Assembly: GCA_025526995.1 (NCBI GenBank)
Contig: JAHLKG010000002.1
Location: 1,612,001 to 1,676,000 of the forward strand
Direction: 5' to 3'
DNA from: Powellomyces hirtus
Lineage: Eukaryota > Chytridiomycota > Chytridiomycetes > Spizellomycetales > Powellomycetaceae
DNA length: 64,000 bases
Part shown: positions 20,587 through 32,285 of the stretch, piece after piece
Numbering within the stretch: the first letter of the stretch is position 1
How the letters are laid out: the number at the start of each line of letters is the position of its first letter
The notes under the pieces: model-generated
The model's database searches: none
What the model was told of the DNA's origin: nothing
The model's input: only the letters and a program-made list of their open reading frames with translations
Program-made: the position numbers and the translations under genes

Positions 20587-21981
20587 CTAGGTTCTCTTAC
20601 GTCGCCTGGCTGCTAGCCTTTGGCCACGGTCCTCTCCGGGCTGCTCCCGGAGCCATTCTTCCAGTGCGGTTGTCCCCTTCACGTGTGCATACAGCTCCCA
20701 CGTGTTCTGGGTGCTGTCGTAACCTGTCCACTTGACTAAGAACTGCTCGGTGTTCCTGTGCCATCTGGCATTTAGGATCTTGTCCACTTGGTAGGTCTCC
20801 TGACCGTCTTCGTCCTTCTCGGGCTCAGGCGGAGCGGTGACCTGTCTGTACGGGGTACCGCCCGGGTCATGGTAACGTCTCAGAATGCTGACATGAAAGA
20901 CTGGGTGCAACCCGGTGAACTCCTTGGGTAGTTCGAGCTCGTAGGTGTCAGGATGCGGCCCCTTGCCGTGTACTGTGAATGGTACAATCCATTGCTCAGC
21001 CAGCTTTTTGTTCCTTGTGGTGACGCTGGTAATCGCGATACCCTCACGATGGAGTAAGACCTTGTCACCCTCTCGGTATGCTTCCGTGTGCTTCTTGCGG
21101 TCATAGTACTTTGCCTGCTGGTCCTGTGTGTCTCGGAGCCGTTGCTGCACGATGCGACTCACGTCGGCGAATTCCTTAATCCGTCTCTCCACGGCGGTTC
21201 ACGCCGATTGCCTTATCATCTCTCCGGAGTTAGGTGCTACCCATTGGTTCGGTACCCGGGGAACGCGGCCTAGGTCAATCTCGAAAGGGGATAGTCCCGT
21301 CGACGTCTGCGGCGTTCGGTTGTTGTTGTACTCGAGTGTGGGGAGTAAACTCTTCCAGTTGGAGCCGGCATAGTCGAGAAAGGGGCCCATGATTCCCTTG
21401 ATCGTCTTGATGGCGTTCTCCGCCTTGCCGTCGGTCTGTTGGTGTCATGCCGACGAGAGTTCTTGCTTGACGTCGAGTGCCCGCATGAGGTACCGCCAGA
21501 ATTCTGATAGCCACTTGGGGTCCCGATCGCTCACGATGGTGTGGGGTAACCCCGTGTGGCGGAATGCATGTTCCAGAAAGAGTTGAGCCGTCTCCTGAGC
21601 TGTAGCACGTGTGTTAGTAGGTAGAAGTATCACGCGGCATGAAAGGTAGTCAACGATGAGGAGTACGGCGTCCGCCGTCTTGGTCAGTCTCTCGCCGGTG
21701 TGGTGCGAGGGGTTCTTCGTCACGTCGGGCTCTACCCAAGGTTCCCCCCCCTTAGAGCCTGACGTGGGGAAGAAAATATCCATGCCGATTTGTTGCCAAC
21801 GAGCGTCGGGGATCGGTAAGCTGCGGAGGAAGCCGATCGGTGCGGCGCGCTTGTGGCGTTGGCATGTAGGGCAGGTGCGGACATATTGGTACACATCACG
21901 TTCCATGTGGGGCCAATAGTACGATTCCAGAAGTTTGGCGAGCGTTCGTTGGACACCGGAGTGACCACCGTTCGCGAGGGA
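20587..21981 (-). pseudogene. pol: 3' part of pol of element C (integrase and chromodomain)
   Basis: Minus-strand frame co-linear with the C-terminal third of pol in copy B: integrase zinc finger, DDE core and chromodomain (FLVKWTGYDSTQNTWEL). Two TGA stops at 21445-21447 and 21199-21201 replace CGA codons of A and B. The frame ends abruptly at 21981 where element D is inserted, and resumes at 28214 in register after one copy of the duplicated AGGGA is removed. Confidence 0.9.
21977..21981. other. Target-site duplication of element D, left copy
   Basis: AGGGA before the D LTR at 21982 is repeated as AGGGA at 28209-28213 after its other LTR. The intact target in copies A and B has a single copy. 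Confidence 0.88.
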
Positions 21982-22405
21982 TGTGAGGTGCCTATGTTTC
22001 AAGGCGGAAGGAGTTGTTTTGGTTTGGAGTTGAGAGGAGCGGTAGAGAGATGAGAAGAGAAGTTGATTTCGATGTACGGATTTTGATGTATTGGATGAGA
22101 TGATGTCTCTATCCGGGAGGAACTTTCCTTCCGTTTTTATATGAGATTCTACCGTCTGAAGGCTCTAGCTAACTTGTGGAGAACGGGGAGATGATCTAGG
22201 GATCTATGGCAGTGCAGCGGGGGCAGTGTATCTCGGCAGTGCAGCTGCGCATTGCGGGGGTATGCTGACAGAGCTGAGACTTGTGGAGATGCTTATGAGG
22301 GATTGGGTAATCGCTTATGAGGCGCGTCGGCCTTAACTTGGGATATGGCTTTTTACTAGCCGAAAAATAAGTAAAGTATAAATATACCATGATGGTCATC
22401 TCACA
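21982..22405 (-). repeat. Left (3') LTR of element D
   Basis: 424 bp, nearly identical to 27785-28208. It contains an AT-rich TATA-like stretch, TATATTTATAC on the minus strand. The polypurine tract is the adjacent CCCCCC on the plus strand (22406 onward). Confidence 0.92.
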
Positions 22406-22687
22406 CCCCCCTTTGCCTCTTGGGCTTTAGTGCAGGAGGCATGAGGTTGCTGAGCCGCAGGTCGAGCTCCCATGCGATCATCAGCTGCTGGCTTGCCATA
22501 GGACGAGCTCCCATATGGTGTCAGCTCCTGGTGCAGCGCTTAGGCTTACACTGGCTTCAATCTCTTTGTCGAGTAGATTGGTACATCGAAACCCCGTCGG
22601 GCTCGGTAAAGTTCGGCTTATAGCCAGGACAGGGAGCGGCTCCTAAGCAGCTTTATCCATGTGAACAGGGAGCTATTGCTTTGTTCG

Positions 22688-25600
22688 CTATCTAAGCGGG
22701 AGAGGGGGATTGTTGACTCGCCATATCTCGAACGCCGCTGTGTCTTTGAGATTGGCTTCGGGTTGCCAGGAGGGTTCGGGCCAGCCGATGTATTTGGTCA
22801 GGAACATTCGGCAGCGGGCTCGGCCTCGGCCGGTTACGGTCTTGTCGAGAATTGCTTCGACCGGGTACTCGAGTTCCCCTTCGATGAGGACCGGCTCTGG
22901 CGGAGGTGGCGTTTGGTCGCGGAGCGGATGCGTGGGGGGCACATGCTTCCGTAGTATGTTAACATGAAAATAGGGCCAGATCGCTTTGAGAACTGTTTGG
23001 GAAAGGTCGAGGCGATACGTGTCTGGATGAGGCCCTTTTGCCGATATTGTGAACGGCCCGATCCACTTGGGTGTGAGATTGGCGGGTTTAACTTGGTCGA
23101 AATTGATCGCAAGTTGCTCTCGATTCAGGTCAACAAGATCGCCTATTTCGAACGCAACGGGGGTACGTCCTTGGTTGAAATATTGTTCGTAGCGGTCTTG
23201 TTCATCGCGAAGAGCCTGTTGAACTGTGAGGTTGATGTCTGCGGCGCGTTCTTGGTATAGACGAACAAGAGCTCGGTTCGGGGGTGCCATCTGAGCGAGT
23301 TGTTCTGGGTCGATGTTCCACCCTGGAGGACGTGGCATTCAGTTCAGTTCAATTTCAAATGGGGCGAGACCATTCAAATGTCGTCGAGGCATAGAGTTAA
23401 GACAGCATTCGACCAATGGTAGGAATTCGCGCCAGTTGGATCCGCTATAATCAAGGTATTTGCGGGTGACGAATTTGGCAACTTGGATCATTCTTTCTAC
23501 TCGGCCGTCAGTTTGTTGATGTCGCGCCGTAGCGAACTCGTGTTTGACGCCGGTTAACTTGGCAAAGGTGGAGAAAAGGTCTGCTAATAACCTGGGTTCT
23601 CGGTCGGATATTATGAGGAGAGGTATGCCGGTATGTTTCCAAACTTGGCTCAGGATGAGTGTCATCAACTCGTTTGTAGAGAGAGTGCTTTCCGCAGGGA
23701 CGAGGTGCGTTCGGCTCGATAAATAGTCGACAATGCATATAATAAACGGACGCTCAGGACTTCCTCGTGGTCGGGGTAACTCGAAAAGATCGAATCCATG
23801 AGTATGGTTAACTGTGGATGGTATTGGGAGTGGTCTTAGGAGGCCATTGCGTGGTGGACGCGAAAATGAGCGACATTTGGCGCAGGTTCGGACGAAAGAG
23901 CGAATGTCCTGTTGCATCTTGGGCCAGAAGTATCGACGCAACATCTTAGCATATGTGACTAATGGCCCTTGATGTCCGCCTTTAGGAAGTTCATCGTGGA
24001 ACTCTCGGAGAACGTGTGGCCTGATCGTATAAGGGACGTAAAGCCGTTCGCCTTTGTAAGTGATGATTCCATCGGGTCGTATGGCGAATCCGCGATAACG
24101 ACCGGGGCGCTCATGCTCTGGTTTTTCGAGTATTTCGGTGATGTGAAGCGCATATTCGTCTTGAAGCAATTCGTCTTTCCATTCCTCAATCCAAATGTAG
24201 TCGGGAATGGGTGCTCGTTGGTATTCATGTACGCTGTGATCATCAGTCGTTTTTGACATTCGACGCATCAGGGTGCATATGTAGGGTTCCTCGAGAGTAG
24301 ATCGGCGATTGTATTGAATCGGCCGGGAAGATATTGAATCGAAAAGTCGAATTCTTGTAGCGTTTCGACCCATCCCGCTTGGCGTTTACTCAAGTGTGGT
24401 TGTGTTTGCAGGTGCACGAGTGATTGATGATCAACAAGAGCAATAAAGGGCCGATTGATAAGGTAAAACCGGTTTGTTTTGAGGAACTTCACGAGGGCTA
24501 GTAGTTCTTGCTCGTGTACCGGATATCGGGTCTCAGCTCCATTCATTTTGCGTGAAAAGAAGAGTACCGGACGAAGCTTGGGCAATTGCTCCATAGCTCG
24601 TACTCGGTGAATTGGCAAAGGCATAGGGAGAGGTTCTCCATTGGCAGTTTGTCCTAGCCATCCAGAGATGGCATAGCCAGATGAATCGGTGTGGACATAG
24701 ATTGGATGGTCTGGGTTGAATGTTGCGAGGACTGGAGCGCTTGTGACAGCAGCCTTGAGGGCGTCGAAGGCTTTTTGCTCCTTGTTCGTCCATTCGAATG
24801 CGCTTTTGATGCCTTGTAAGGCTGATAATGGCGCGGCAATCTTGGCATATCGTTCGATGTAATCGAGGAAGTAGTTTGTTAATCCAAGAAACTGTCGAAT
24901 ATGTCGAGTGGTCCGAGGAGTTGGCCAATCTCGAACGGCTGCGACCTTGCTATCTGCAATACGCATGCCATTGATGCTGAAGAGATGGCCGCAGAATTCG
25001 ATTTCCTTTTGGCCCCATTGACATTTGGCAGCGTTAACATAGAGTGAATGATCTTGTAATCGCTGAAGTACTTCGGCTACGTGTTGTTGATGTGTAATGG
25101 GATCGGGTGAAAAGATAAGAATGTCGTCGAGATAGCAGATGACACAGATGTCATAGAGATCGCCTAGCACTTGGTTCATCAATCGTTGGAAGGCGCCAGG
25201 TGCATTGCAAAGCCCAAAGGGCATGACGACATATTCGAAGAGTCCGAATCTTGTTCGGATAGCGGTTTTCTCACGATCCTCTGGAGCGATAAGCAGTCGA
25301 TGGTATGCATCCTTCAGGTCAATGAGCGTATAGAAGCGGGCGCCGAGAAGTTGGTTACGCATTTCTCGAAGATTGGGGAGCGGAGTGCGGTCCTTGATGG
25401 TAACGGCATTCAATCCGCGATAGTCCCAGCAAACGCGAATCCCGCCAGTTTTCTTGACAGCGAATACAACTGAAGCGCCCCAAGGGGACTTAGAGTGTTG
25501 TATCCATCCTTCGAAAGTAGATGATCGAGTTGTTTTCGGAGTTCGCCCAGTTGATCTTGTGATATAGGGCGTAGGGCTTGGAATACTGGTTTTGATCCGG

Positions 25601-26516
25601 GAATGATGTCAATGTGAAAGTTATTTTCGCCGCAATCGGGGGGTAGGTCATCGGTTTCTTTAAAGAGTGTATTCTCAAATCGTCGAAGAACTGAGTCGAG
25701 GAATTTAGGCCAAGAAGGGTCAGTCTCAGCCTTGTTATCTTTCATAGTAGGGCGTATATGAACTGCGAACGCTTCTCGATATTGCTTATGTCGAAGTTGT
25801 TTGTTGAATCGTTTCGTCGAGATAGCGGCAATACCCTGGAAGGGCTTCTGTCGCTCACGCTTAACGCTTTTAGCAGCTCCATGAATGGTGAACGTTTGAG
25901 CCTTCTTGACGAATGAGTCGGGACACCGAGTGTGCCGCTTGGATGGAAGAGATGAACAGTTGAAAGCTTTTCCATCTAAAGTAAACAGGATGCGGTGTGG
26001 TCGCTCGATAGTAACACAGGTGAAAGTACCAATCGCTTCAAAGAATGGAAGTCCCAAGATGAGCGGGATTCCAATAGGCGCGATCTCGAAGTGGAACGAG
26101 GCAACGGGATCGTAATCTTGCGAAGCGTCATTAAAGATTTGAATTGGTTGAGTTGTGAGAGAAGTGATTCGAATGGTTTGACCGGCGCCGGAGGTATCGA
26201 TGTCATATGGTCTGTCGAGAGCCCTTTTCTCGAGTTTTCGTTCGCTAGCGATGCGATCTTGGACGACCATAGTGTTGCAACCGGTATCTAGGAGGGCTAT
26301 AATTGGCTCGGTACCCATCTTGACTCGGAAGACCCAGCTAGGTGCACTCGAAGCCTTGCCGGGTTGAAGTCGGGTTTGGAAGTCCATTTGTCGAATGGAT
26401 GTAGGATTGCCTTTAGGGCTTTCAGGTGGTCGATTGCATGTCATCCAGGGAATATCGGATTCAGGGAAGATAGTATGTCCCTTATTGGGTTGGGAGGAAC
26501 CGATTTCTACTCCCAA
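22688..26516 (-). pseudogene. pol: pol of element D (PR-RT-RNaseH-IN-chromodomain), broken
   Basis: Read on the minus strand it has protease ALLDTGCNTMVVQDR, RT with YLDDILIFSPD, RNase H (HTDSSGYAI), integrase (GGHQGP, CAKCRSF, SDREPRL, TDGRVERM) and a C-terminal chromodomain (FLTKYIGWPEPSWQPE). A one-base loss near 25500, in what should read LLSKGWIQHS, shifts the frame before RT. TGA stops at 24268-24270 (after NPTYAP) and 23339-23341 (after FEIELN) break the RNase H-integrase and integrase-chromodomain joins. It is clearly homologous to family 1 pol but quite diverged, so it is a separate chromovirus lineage. Confidence 0.9.
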
Positions 26517-27709
26517 CCGTCCAGAAAATCCTGTTCTTGCTCGTCGGTTTCGACTTCACTGATCCGGTTAATTTGTCGAACGGGACAGTTACTACCAGTG
26601 GCTCGTTGTTCAAGAGTTTCACCATTGACGTCTTGTTTGGCAAAACAATCTTGGATGGTGTGATTTGTTCGTCCACATCGTTTGCAGAGCATCGCACTTC
26701 CCCGCTTTGTTGGAGTTTTAGGAGTACCTGGAGTCCTGGGGAATGCTGGTCTGCGTGTAGGAGTTTGTTGCGGAGTCATAACTGGGGTTGGCACGCCAGA
26801 TCTCTTCCTTGGTGTCTGCGGAACGGATTGTTTGGATGTTTGCGATTCTGTCGTTGTCCTTCGAGGAGTAATCGGTGCGGGTTGTTGAAAATTTCGTTGA
26901 GGGGTACGAGAGGGGGCTTGTTCAATGCCCGAGTAAGGATGGAATCAGGCAGGGGTCTTGGCTTGTGCTCGTGCTGGAGTAGTAAGGTAGCCATCAACCA
27001 GATTGCGGGAGGCTGCGGCATTTCGGACACAGATTACGGCCAGGGGCCAGGTGACGGCTTGGCCGATGGTAAGTCTCATTGTCATGAAGTTTTGAAGAGC
27101 TTGGACGAGGTAAAGACCGTAAGTCGGGTTTTGGAGAAGTCCTGCACGGAAGATGTCGATCATCTCGCTTTCGAGTAGAAGACGCTCAGTGGCGTTGCCA
27201 TTAGCGCGCACGGCGATGGTCTCGAGATGTCGATATCGTTCGAGTTTGCGGATATAGTCCTCGAGTGAGTTCCCAAGCGAGAGGGCCGCCATTTCTTGAT
27301 GTAGGCGGTTGGTAACGTTGCGAGGCATCCATCGTTGATAGAACTGGGTGGCCCACCAGGCAGCAACGCCTTCGGCAGGGGCAGCAGGTTGAACACAAAG
27401 ATTGTTCATAATAGCGACATGCCAAGCGACGACTGAAGGGTCCATGTTGGTGATGGCGTATTCGTCGAAGTAGTTGAATTCGTTATAAGCGATGCCTGTA
27501 TAAGCCGTAATGAAATGGTTGCATGCCCTGACATTCGTAGTGACGAAGAGGTCGATCAATTCCATATCATGCTCGCCAGAGAAGTAGGGAATCGTCTTCG
27601 TATTGGCGACAAGGGTTGTACGCAAGGTGATTTCACTGAGCCGATCACCGTTTTGGAGGGCAGGGCCTACGGCAGGGAAGGTCCAGGCGGCAGGTCCAGG
27701 TGCAGCCAT
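26507..27709 (-). pseudogene. gag: gag of element D, one nonsense codon
   Basis: Minus-strand Gag of about 400 codons starting at ATG 27709 (MAAPGPAAWTFPA). It is homologous to the gag of element E throughout. A TGA at 26945-26947 lies where E reads Arg (MPTRFHPYSG), a CpG-type change. The frame continues to a CCHC knuckle, CKRCGRTNHTIQDC, and a DFLDGWE tail that overlaps pol. Confidence 0.87.
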
Positions 27710-27784
27710 CGTGAATCACTCTGTTTCAATCAAAAGAGCAAGCGTAGATGAGTTTGACAGGAAAGAACGGGAGTGGTGCTACCA

Positions 27785-28208
27785 TGTGAGGTGCCTATGT
27801 TTCAAGGCGGAAGGAGTTGTTTCGGTTTGGAGTTGAGAGGAGCGGTAGAGAGATGAGAAGAGGAGTTGATTTCGATGTACGGATTTTGATGTATTGGATG
27901 AGATGATGTCTCTATCCGGGAGGAACTTTCCTTCCGTTTTTATATGAGATTCTACCGTCTGAAGGCTCTAGCTAACTTGTGGAGAACGGGGAGATGATCT
28001 AGGGATCTATGGCAGTGCAGCGGGGGCAGTGTATCTCGGCAGTGCAGCTGCGCATTGCGGGGGTATGCTGACAGAGCTGAGACTTGTGGAGATGCTTATG
28101 AGGGATTGGGTAATCCCTTATGAGGCGCGTCGGCCTTAACTTGGGATATGGCTTTTTACTAGCCGAAAAATAAGTAAAGTATAAATATACCATGATGGTC
28201 ATCTCACA
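27785..28208 (-). repeat. Right (5') LTR of element D
   Basis: 424 bp, directly adjacent to the primer-binding site on its left and to the AGGGA duplication on its right. Confidence 0.92.
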
Positions 28209-28213
28209 AGGGA

Positions 28214-30748
28214 GTCGTGATGAATCTGAAGGAGTGGCCCCCGCAAGCTGTCGGGGACGTACCGACGGTCATGGTACATCAAGAATCGGTGCGGAGGGGA
28301 GTCCATGATCCGGAATCGACGTGCATGGCCGGATAGGTTCTCCGGGGGACTGTTGATGGTTAGTAAGATGTTTTGGCCGAAATCATCCGATGCGAGCGCT
28401 TGGGTCCAGTCCGCATTGGTCGGCATGTGCGTCGTGACGGGCTTCTCCGTCTGCACAATGGCGGTGACCACGTCGATCTTGGCCTGGCAGGTTGCACACT
28501 TGGGGGCGTAAGTCGGGTCGCGACTGAGGAAGTCGGCGATCGAAATCCATGTGCCGGGGAGGTATTCCACTGAGAAATCGAACTGTTGGAGGAACTCGAC
28601 CCAGCCTGCTTGGCGACGTGACAGGTGGGGTTGTTCCTGGAGGTAGATCAGGGATTTGTGGTCAACAAACGCGCGGAATGGGCGGCCGATGAGGTAATGG
28701 CGGTTGGCGCGTATGGATTTGACTAGTCCCAGCAGTTCTTGTTCATGCACGGGGTATCGAGTCTCGGCGGGTTGCATCTTGCGGGAGTAGTATGTCACCG
28801 GGCGAAGTTGCGGAAGGTTGGCTAAGCCCGATTTGGTGGTTGGTAGTGGATGAGGGTAAGGGAAATCCCCTTTGGCCGGCTGTGCCAGCCATCCGCCGTA
28901 GGCGTAGCCCGATGCGTCCGTGAACAAGTAGGTGTCGAGCGCCGGGTCGAAGTACGCTAGGGTGGGTGCCGAGGAGCATAATTCCTTTAAGCGATTGAAC
29001 GCTCGATCTTCCTCGTCACCCCACTGCCTTGGGCGGTTGCCGGATTGCAGATTCGTTAGGGGTAGGGCAATCTGTGCATACTCGGGGATGTATTCCTTGA
29101 CATAGTTGACGAGGCCCATGAAGCTAAGGAGCTCCAGGGGGTTGGTCGGGCGAGGTCGTTCCCGGACCGCGGTCACCTTGGAGGGGGCGATACTCAGGCC
29201 ATCCTTGCCGACTCAGTGGCCGCAGAACTTGACTTCGTCAACCGTCCATTGACATTTGCTGGGTTTGATGTGGAGGTGATGTTCCGTCAAGGTCTTGAGG
29301 ACCTCGTCGACGTGCTGAATGTGCGAACTCATGTCGGTGCTGAATATGAGAATATCGTCGAGGTATGAGATCACGTAGGCGTCGTACTTGTCACCCAAGA
29401 GCTTGTTGGTTAGTCGCTGGAATGTAGCAGGTGCATTAGTTAAGCCGAAAGGTAGAACATTGTATGCGAAATGTCCAAAACGTGTTCAGAACGCTGTTTT
29501 CTCCCTATCTTCCGGTCGGATCATGATGCAGTGGTACGCGTTGCGGATGTCGATCGCGGTGAATACCCGCATGTTGACAAGCCTGTTGCGCAGCTCCGAG
29601 AGGTTCGGAAGTGGCGTGGCATCCTTGTGAGTCATCTTGTTCAGTGCCCGGTAGTCAATGCAGCAGCGTAGGCCGCCGTCCTTCTTTGGGGCAAATAGGA
29701 CGGGCGCGCACCACGGACTGCGAGAGTGTGAGATCCAACCCTTGTCCATTAAACGCTGCATCTGCTGGCTGAGCTCGTCCAGTTCGTCAGGGCTCAAATG
29801 CCGGAGTGGCTGCATCACGGGCTTTGAGCCGGGTTTGAGCCGAATGGTGAAATTGTCCTTGCCTCGGTCCGGAGGCATGCCTGACTGCTCGGTGAATAGC
29901 GTCGTGACGTATTTCTCTAGGGTCAGTCGGAGTGGATGGTCGGCTGCCAGCGCCTCTAGCGGGTCTTCTTGATCTGCCGCCTTGGCTTCAGCGTTGGTGT
30001 GGCATCGTTCCTCCAAGATTGCCCTTTTCTTGGCGTCGACCGTCCGTACAAATTGAGCCTCTGTGACTGGAATCGCATCTACGATGTGTACCTCGAAGAC
30101 TCCAGTGATCTCGCCCTTCTTCATCAAGCGTTTCCATTGCTTGGCCGTGTAGATTCCCTCTGCATTGAGTGCTGGCTTCGCCGGCTGGAATCTGCGGGGC
30201 CGTAGCTCTCGTGGGGAGAGTAGGCGGGCGGCGCACGTGGACGGTGCTTCCCAATGGCGGTTGGTCGATTTGGCTCGAAGGCTGAGGGTCTGGCCGTCAT
30301 GGTAGAACGTCATCGTTGGAAAGCCCTCTTGGTCGAAAAGCCCTCAGACGTCCAGCCCCAATATGAATGGCAAGCCCAGTATGGCATCGACCCTGATCGG
30401 CGCGACCACGAACGGTACGGTATCCTCCCGGTAGGTGATCTTCTCCTCGGTGAACACCGAGAGGTCCCCACAGGTCATCTTTGTTGCTCCGTAGTTTCCC
30501 GCTCTGTCGCCCCACCGGACCTCCAGCGGAGTTGGAGAGGTGTAGGTCCGGAGGCCGTGTTTGGCGGCCCAAGTGTCGCTGATGATCAGGGTGTTGCATC
30601 CGGTATCAATTAGGATGCGGGCAAAGTGCCCTTGTACCTTCCCGTGGACCACAAATGTCTTCCTGTGAATGCGGGGTCCTGGTCTGTCCATGGGGATCTT
30701 GTCTTGCATCCGGGGTTGGGGTACTGAGACGGTGCAAGCGTTCAGCAC
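28214..30748 (-). pseudogene. pol: 5' part of pol of element C (PR-RT-RNaseH-start of IN)
   Basis: Minus-strand frame co-linear with the first two thirds of pol in copy B, overlapping gag at 30742-30748. It has protease DTG, RT with YLDDILIFS and RNase H FTDASG. Three TGA stops at 30344-30346, 29486-29488 and 29213-29215 each replace a CGA of copies A and B. It is interrupted at 28213 by element D. Confidence 0.9.
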
Positions 30749-31953
30749 CCGGGGCGAAAATCCGAGCTGTTGACTGAGCCCCCGTCGCTGGCCGCCTCGT
30801 CTCCGGACCCTTCGGTGATCTCTACAGGGGCGGCGAACGTCCTATGCTCACCGGTTTTACCTTTACTTGCTGAGCACCCACGGGCGTAATGCCCTTTGCC
30901 CCCGCAGTTGAAACATTCGTTGCGCTCACGGCGTTCATCGTAGATGGTGCGCTCACGGCATGAAATCCCTTGGTAGTTGTCCATCCCGCGTGTGGGACGA
31001 CCTGAGCCATAGGGGGTGTGGCGTCCCCTTTCTCGTGCTTGATAGTTCCCTCGATGTACCTGAGCCGGCTGGACTGCAGCGTACTGACGTCTCCTCCCGT
31101 CGGGGGTTACCTGCGCGACATCGTCCGCATAGCCTCGAATCCTGTAGCATAGTAGAGCTTCGTTCTGTAGCTCGGTGATCGGGGTCTCGGCGCCATTATT
31201 CCTCATGATTGCGGCATAGCAGTGGTCCCGAATGCGCTGGCCGACATGGTTGGTCGAGAATCCCGTCAAGAAATAGTCACGTTCTTGCCTTGGGGTAAGC
31301 CGCTCCTTGTCGTCGAGTGTCGCGATCTGGGCCCGAAAGGTATTGAACTTGGCGATATACTCCAATATGCTATTGGTGAAAACCAACCGCTTCATCTTTG
31401 CTTCTGCGGTGTTTCGTAAGTTGGCGGGGTAGAAGCGGATGCGGAGGACCCTCGTGAATTCTTCCAATATCGTGGGCTGGTCGCCGGCATCTCTGAGCAT
31501 TTGCCACCATTCGTCGGCGGTTTCCTTGAGGTACCCCGAGATGTGGTCGACGTCCCGGTGGTCCGTCCTGAAGTCGGTTGCCTCAAGGTAGCGCGTGTGG
31601 ACCTTCAAGAACTCATCGACCTTCGACACCATCTCTTCACTGTTCCCTTTTCCGTCGAAGTGTGTCAGCTGCTTGCGAAGGTTCTCGCGGCGTTCCTTCT
31701 CAGCTTGCATTCGTGCGCGGTTCTCTTCCGCCAGGATGATGTCGACGTGCGGTGTTGCAACCGCTGGTTGGGCTGGAGTCGGAATCCTTGAGAGAAGGGC
31801 TTCGAAGCGGGCCTCTCCCATTGCGATCTGTTCCTGCAGTAGGCGTTGGGTCTCCGCCAATTGTGCAGCTAACATTGCGACGGGGTTGTCGGTCGGTGTG
31901 TCGACTTCGGGTTCTCCTACTGCCATTGGGCTGTGCCTGGTGCTACGTGCCAT
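30742..31953 (-). CDS. gag: Gag of element C (open frame)
   Basis: Intact 403-aa Gag, nearly identical to copy B, with the zinc knuckle CFNCGGKGHYARGC. A few substitutions are visible (for example PTILEEF for PTTLEEF). Pol of this copy is dead, so only Gag could be made, if it is transcribed. Confidence 0.88.
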   Translation of the reverse strand: MARSTRHSPMAVGEPEVDTPTDNPVAMLAAQLAETQRLLQEQIAMGEARFEALLSRIPTPAQPAVATPHVDIILAEENRARMQAEKERRENLRKQLTHFDGKGNSEEMVSKVDEFLKVHTRYLEATDFRTDHRDVDHISGYLKETADEWWQMLRDAGDQPTILEEFTRVLRIRFYPANLRNTAEAKMKRLVFTNSILEYIAKFNTFRAQIATLDDKERLTPRQERDYFLTGFSTNHVGQRIRDHCYAAIMRNNGAETPITELQNEALLCYRIRGYADDVAQVTPDGRRRQYAAVQPAQVHRGNYQARERGRHTPYGSGRPTRGMDNYQGISCRERTIYDERRERNECFNCGGKGHYARGCSASKGKTGEHRTFAAPVEITEGSGDEAASDGGSVNSSDFRPGC

Positions 31954-31981
31954 TGTTGTCGTCTACGGGGTGGTGCTACCA

Positions 31982-32256
31982 TGTAATATTACTAGGTCCG
32001 TTGCCAGAGTCTAGTCTTCTATTCGGGAATTCCCTATGTCTAGTTCTACTGTAAGATCTCTAAGTCTTGAATGCGCCCTCGTCGGAGCATTCCTACTTTT
32101 CTTCTAGGCCGTGGAGCGGCCCTAGTCACGTGATGGCCATCCGTGGCCATCCCTGAGGTCTAGTACCCTTCGGGATGCTGACGCTAGCATCCATCTCGCG
32201 TGGGACCCTTCCCGACGCGTGTCTAGGCTTAGGCTGGTGAGCCACGCCTCATTACA
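31982..32256 (-). repeat. Right (5') LTR of element C
   Basis: 275 bp, read on the minus strand as TGTAATGAGGCGTGG...TAATATTACA. The primer-binding site TGGTAGCACCAC lies at 31970-31981 on the minus strand. Confidence 0.93.
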
Positions 32257-32285
32257 CTTAGGCTGGCAAGCCACACCTCATTACA
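32257..32285 (-). repeat. 29-bp terminal fragment of another family 1 LTR
   Basis: CTTAGGCTGG...CATTACA repeats the outer end of the adjacent LTR with a few changes (GCAAGCCACACC versus GGTGAGCCACGCC). Element C thus abuts the first 29 bp of an older LTR. This marks either a nested insertion or a recombination point. Confidence 0.75.

Larger units (their letters stand above)
21982..28208 (-). mobile_element. Ty3/gypsy chromovirus D (family 2), reverse strand, defective
   Basis: Complete 6.2-kb element with 424-bp LTRs (TGTGAG...CTCACA), a primer-binding site (minus strand TGGTAGCACCAC, 27773-27784), gag and pol ending in a chromodomain, and a polypurine tract (GGCAAAGGGGGG) next to the left LTR. 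Several stops and at least one frameshift break the frames. Unlike family 1 it has neither hairpin array nor antisense gene: only about 280 bp without a recognisable gene separate pol from the 3' LTR. Confidence 0.92.
10302..32256 (-). mobile_element. Ty3/gypsy chromovirus C (family 1), reverse strand, split by elements B and D
   Basis: On the minus strand the order is 5' LTR (31982-32256), gag (30742-31953), pol (30748-28214, then 21981-20587), hairpin array (20545-20034 and 12135-11930), antisense RING-like gene (plus strand, 10992-11725) and 3' LTR (10302-10576). Element D interrupts pol and element B interrupts the array, each flanked by a 5-bp TSD. Removing both restores co-linearity with copy B in the same reading frame. 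Pol has five TGA stops. The two terminal LTRs differ by about 9 percent and the ends have no matching TSD, so the left end is probably from a different subfamily joined by recombination. Confidence 0.85.
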
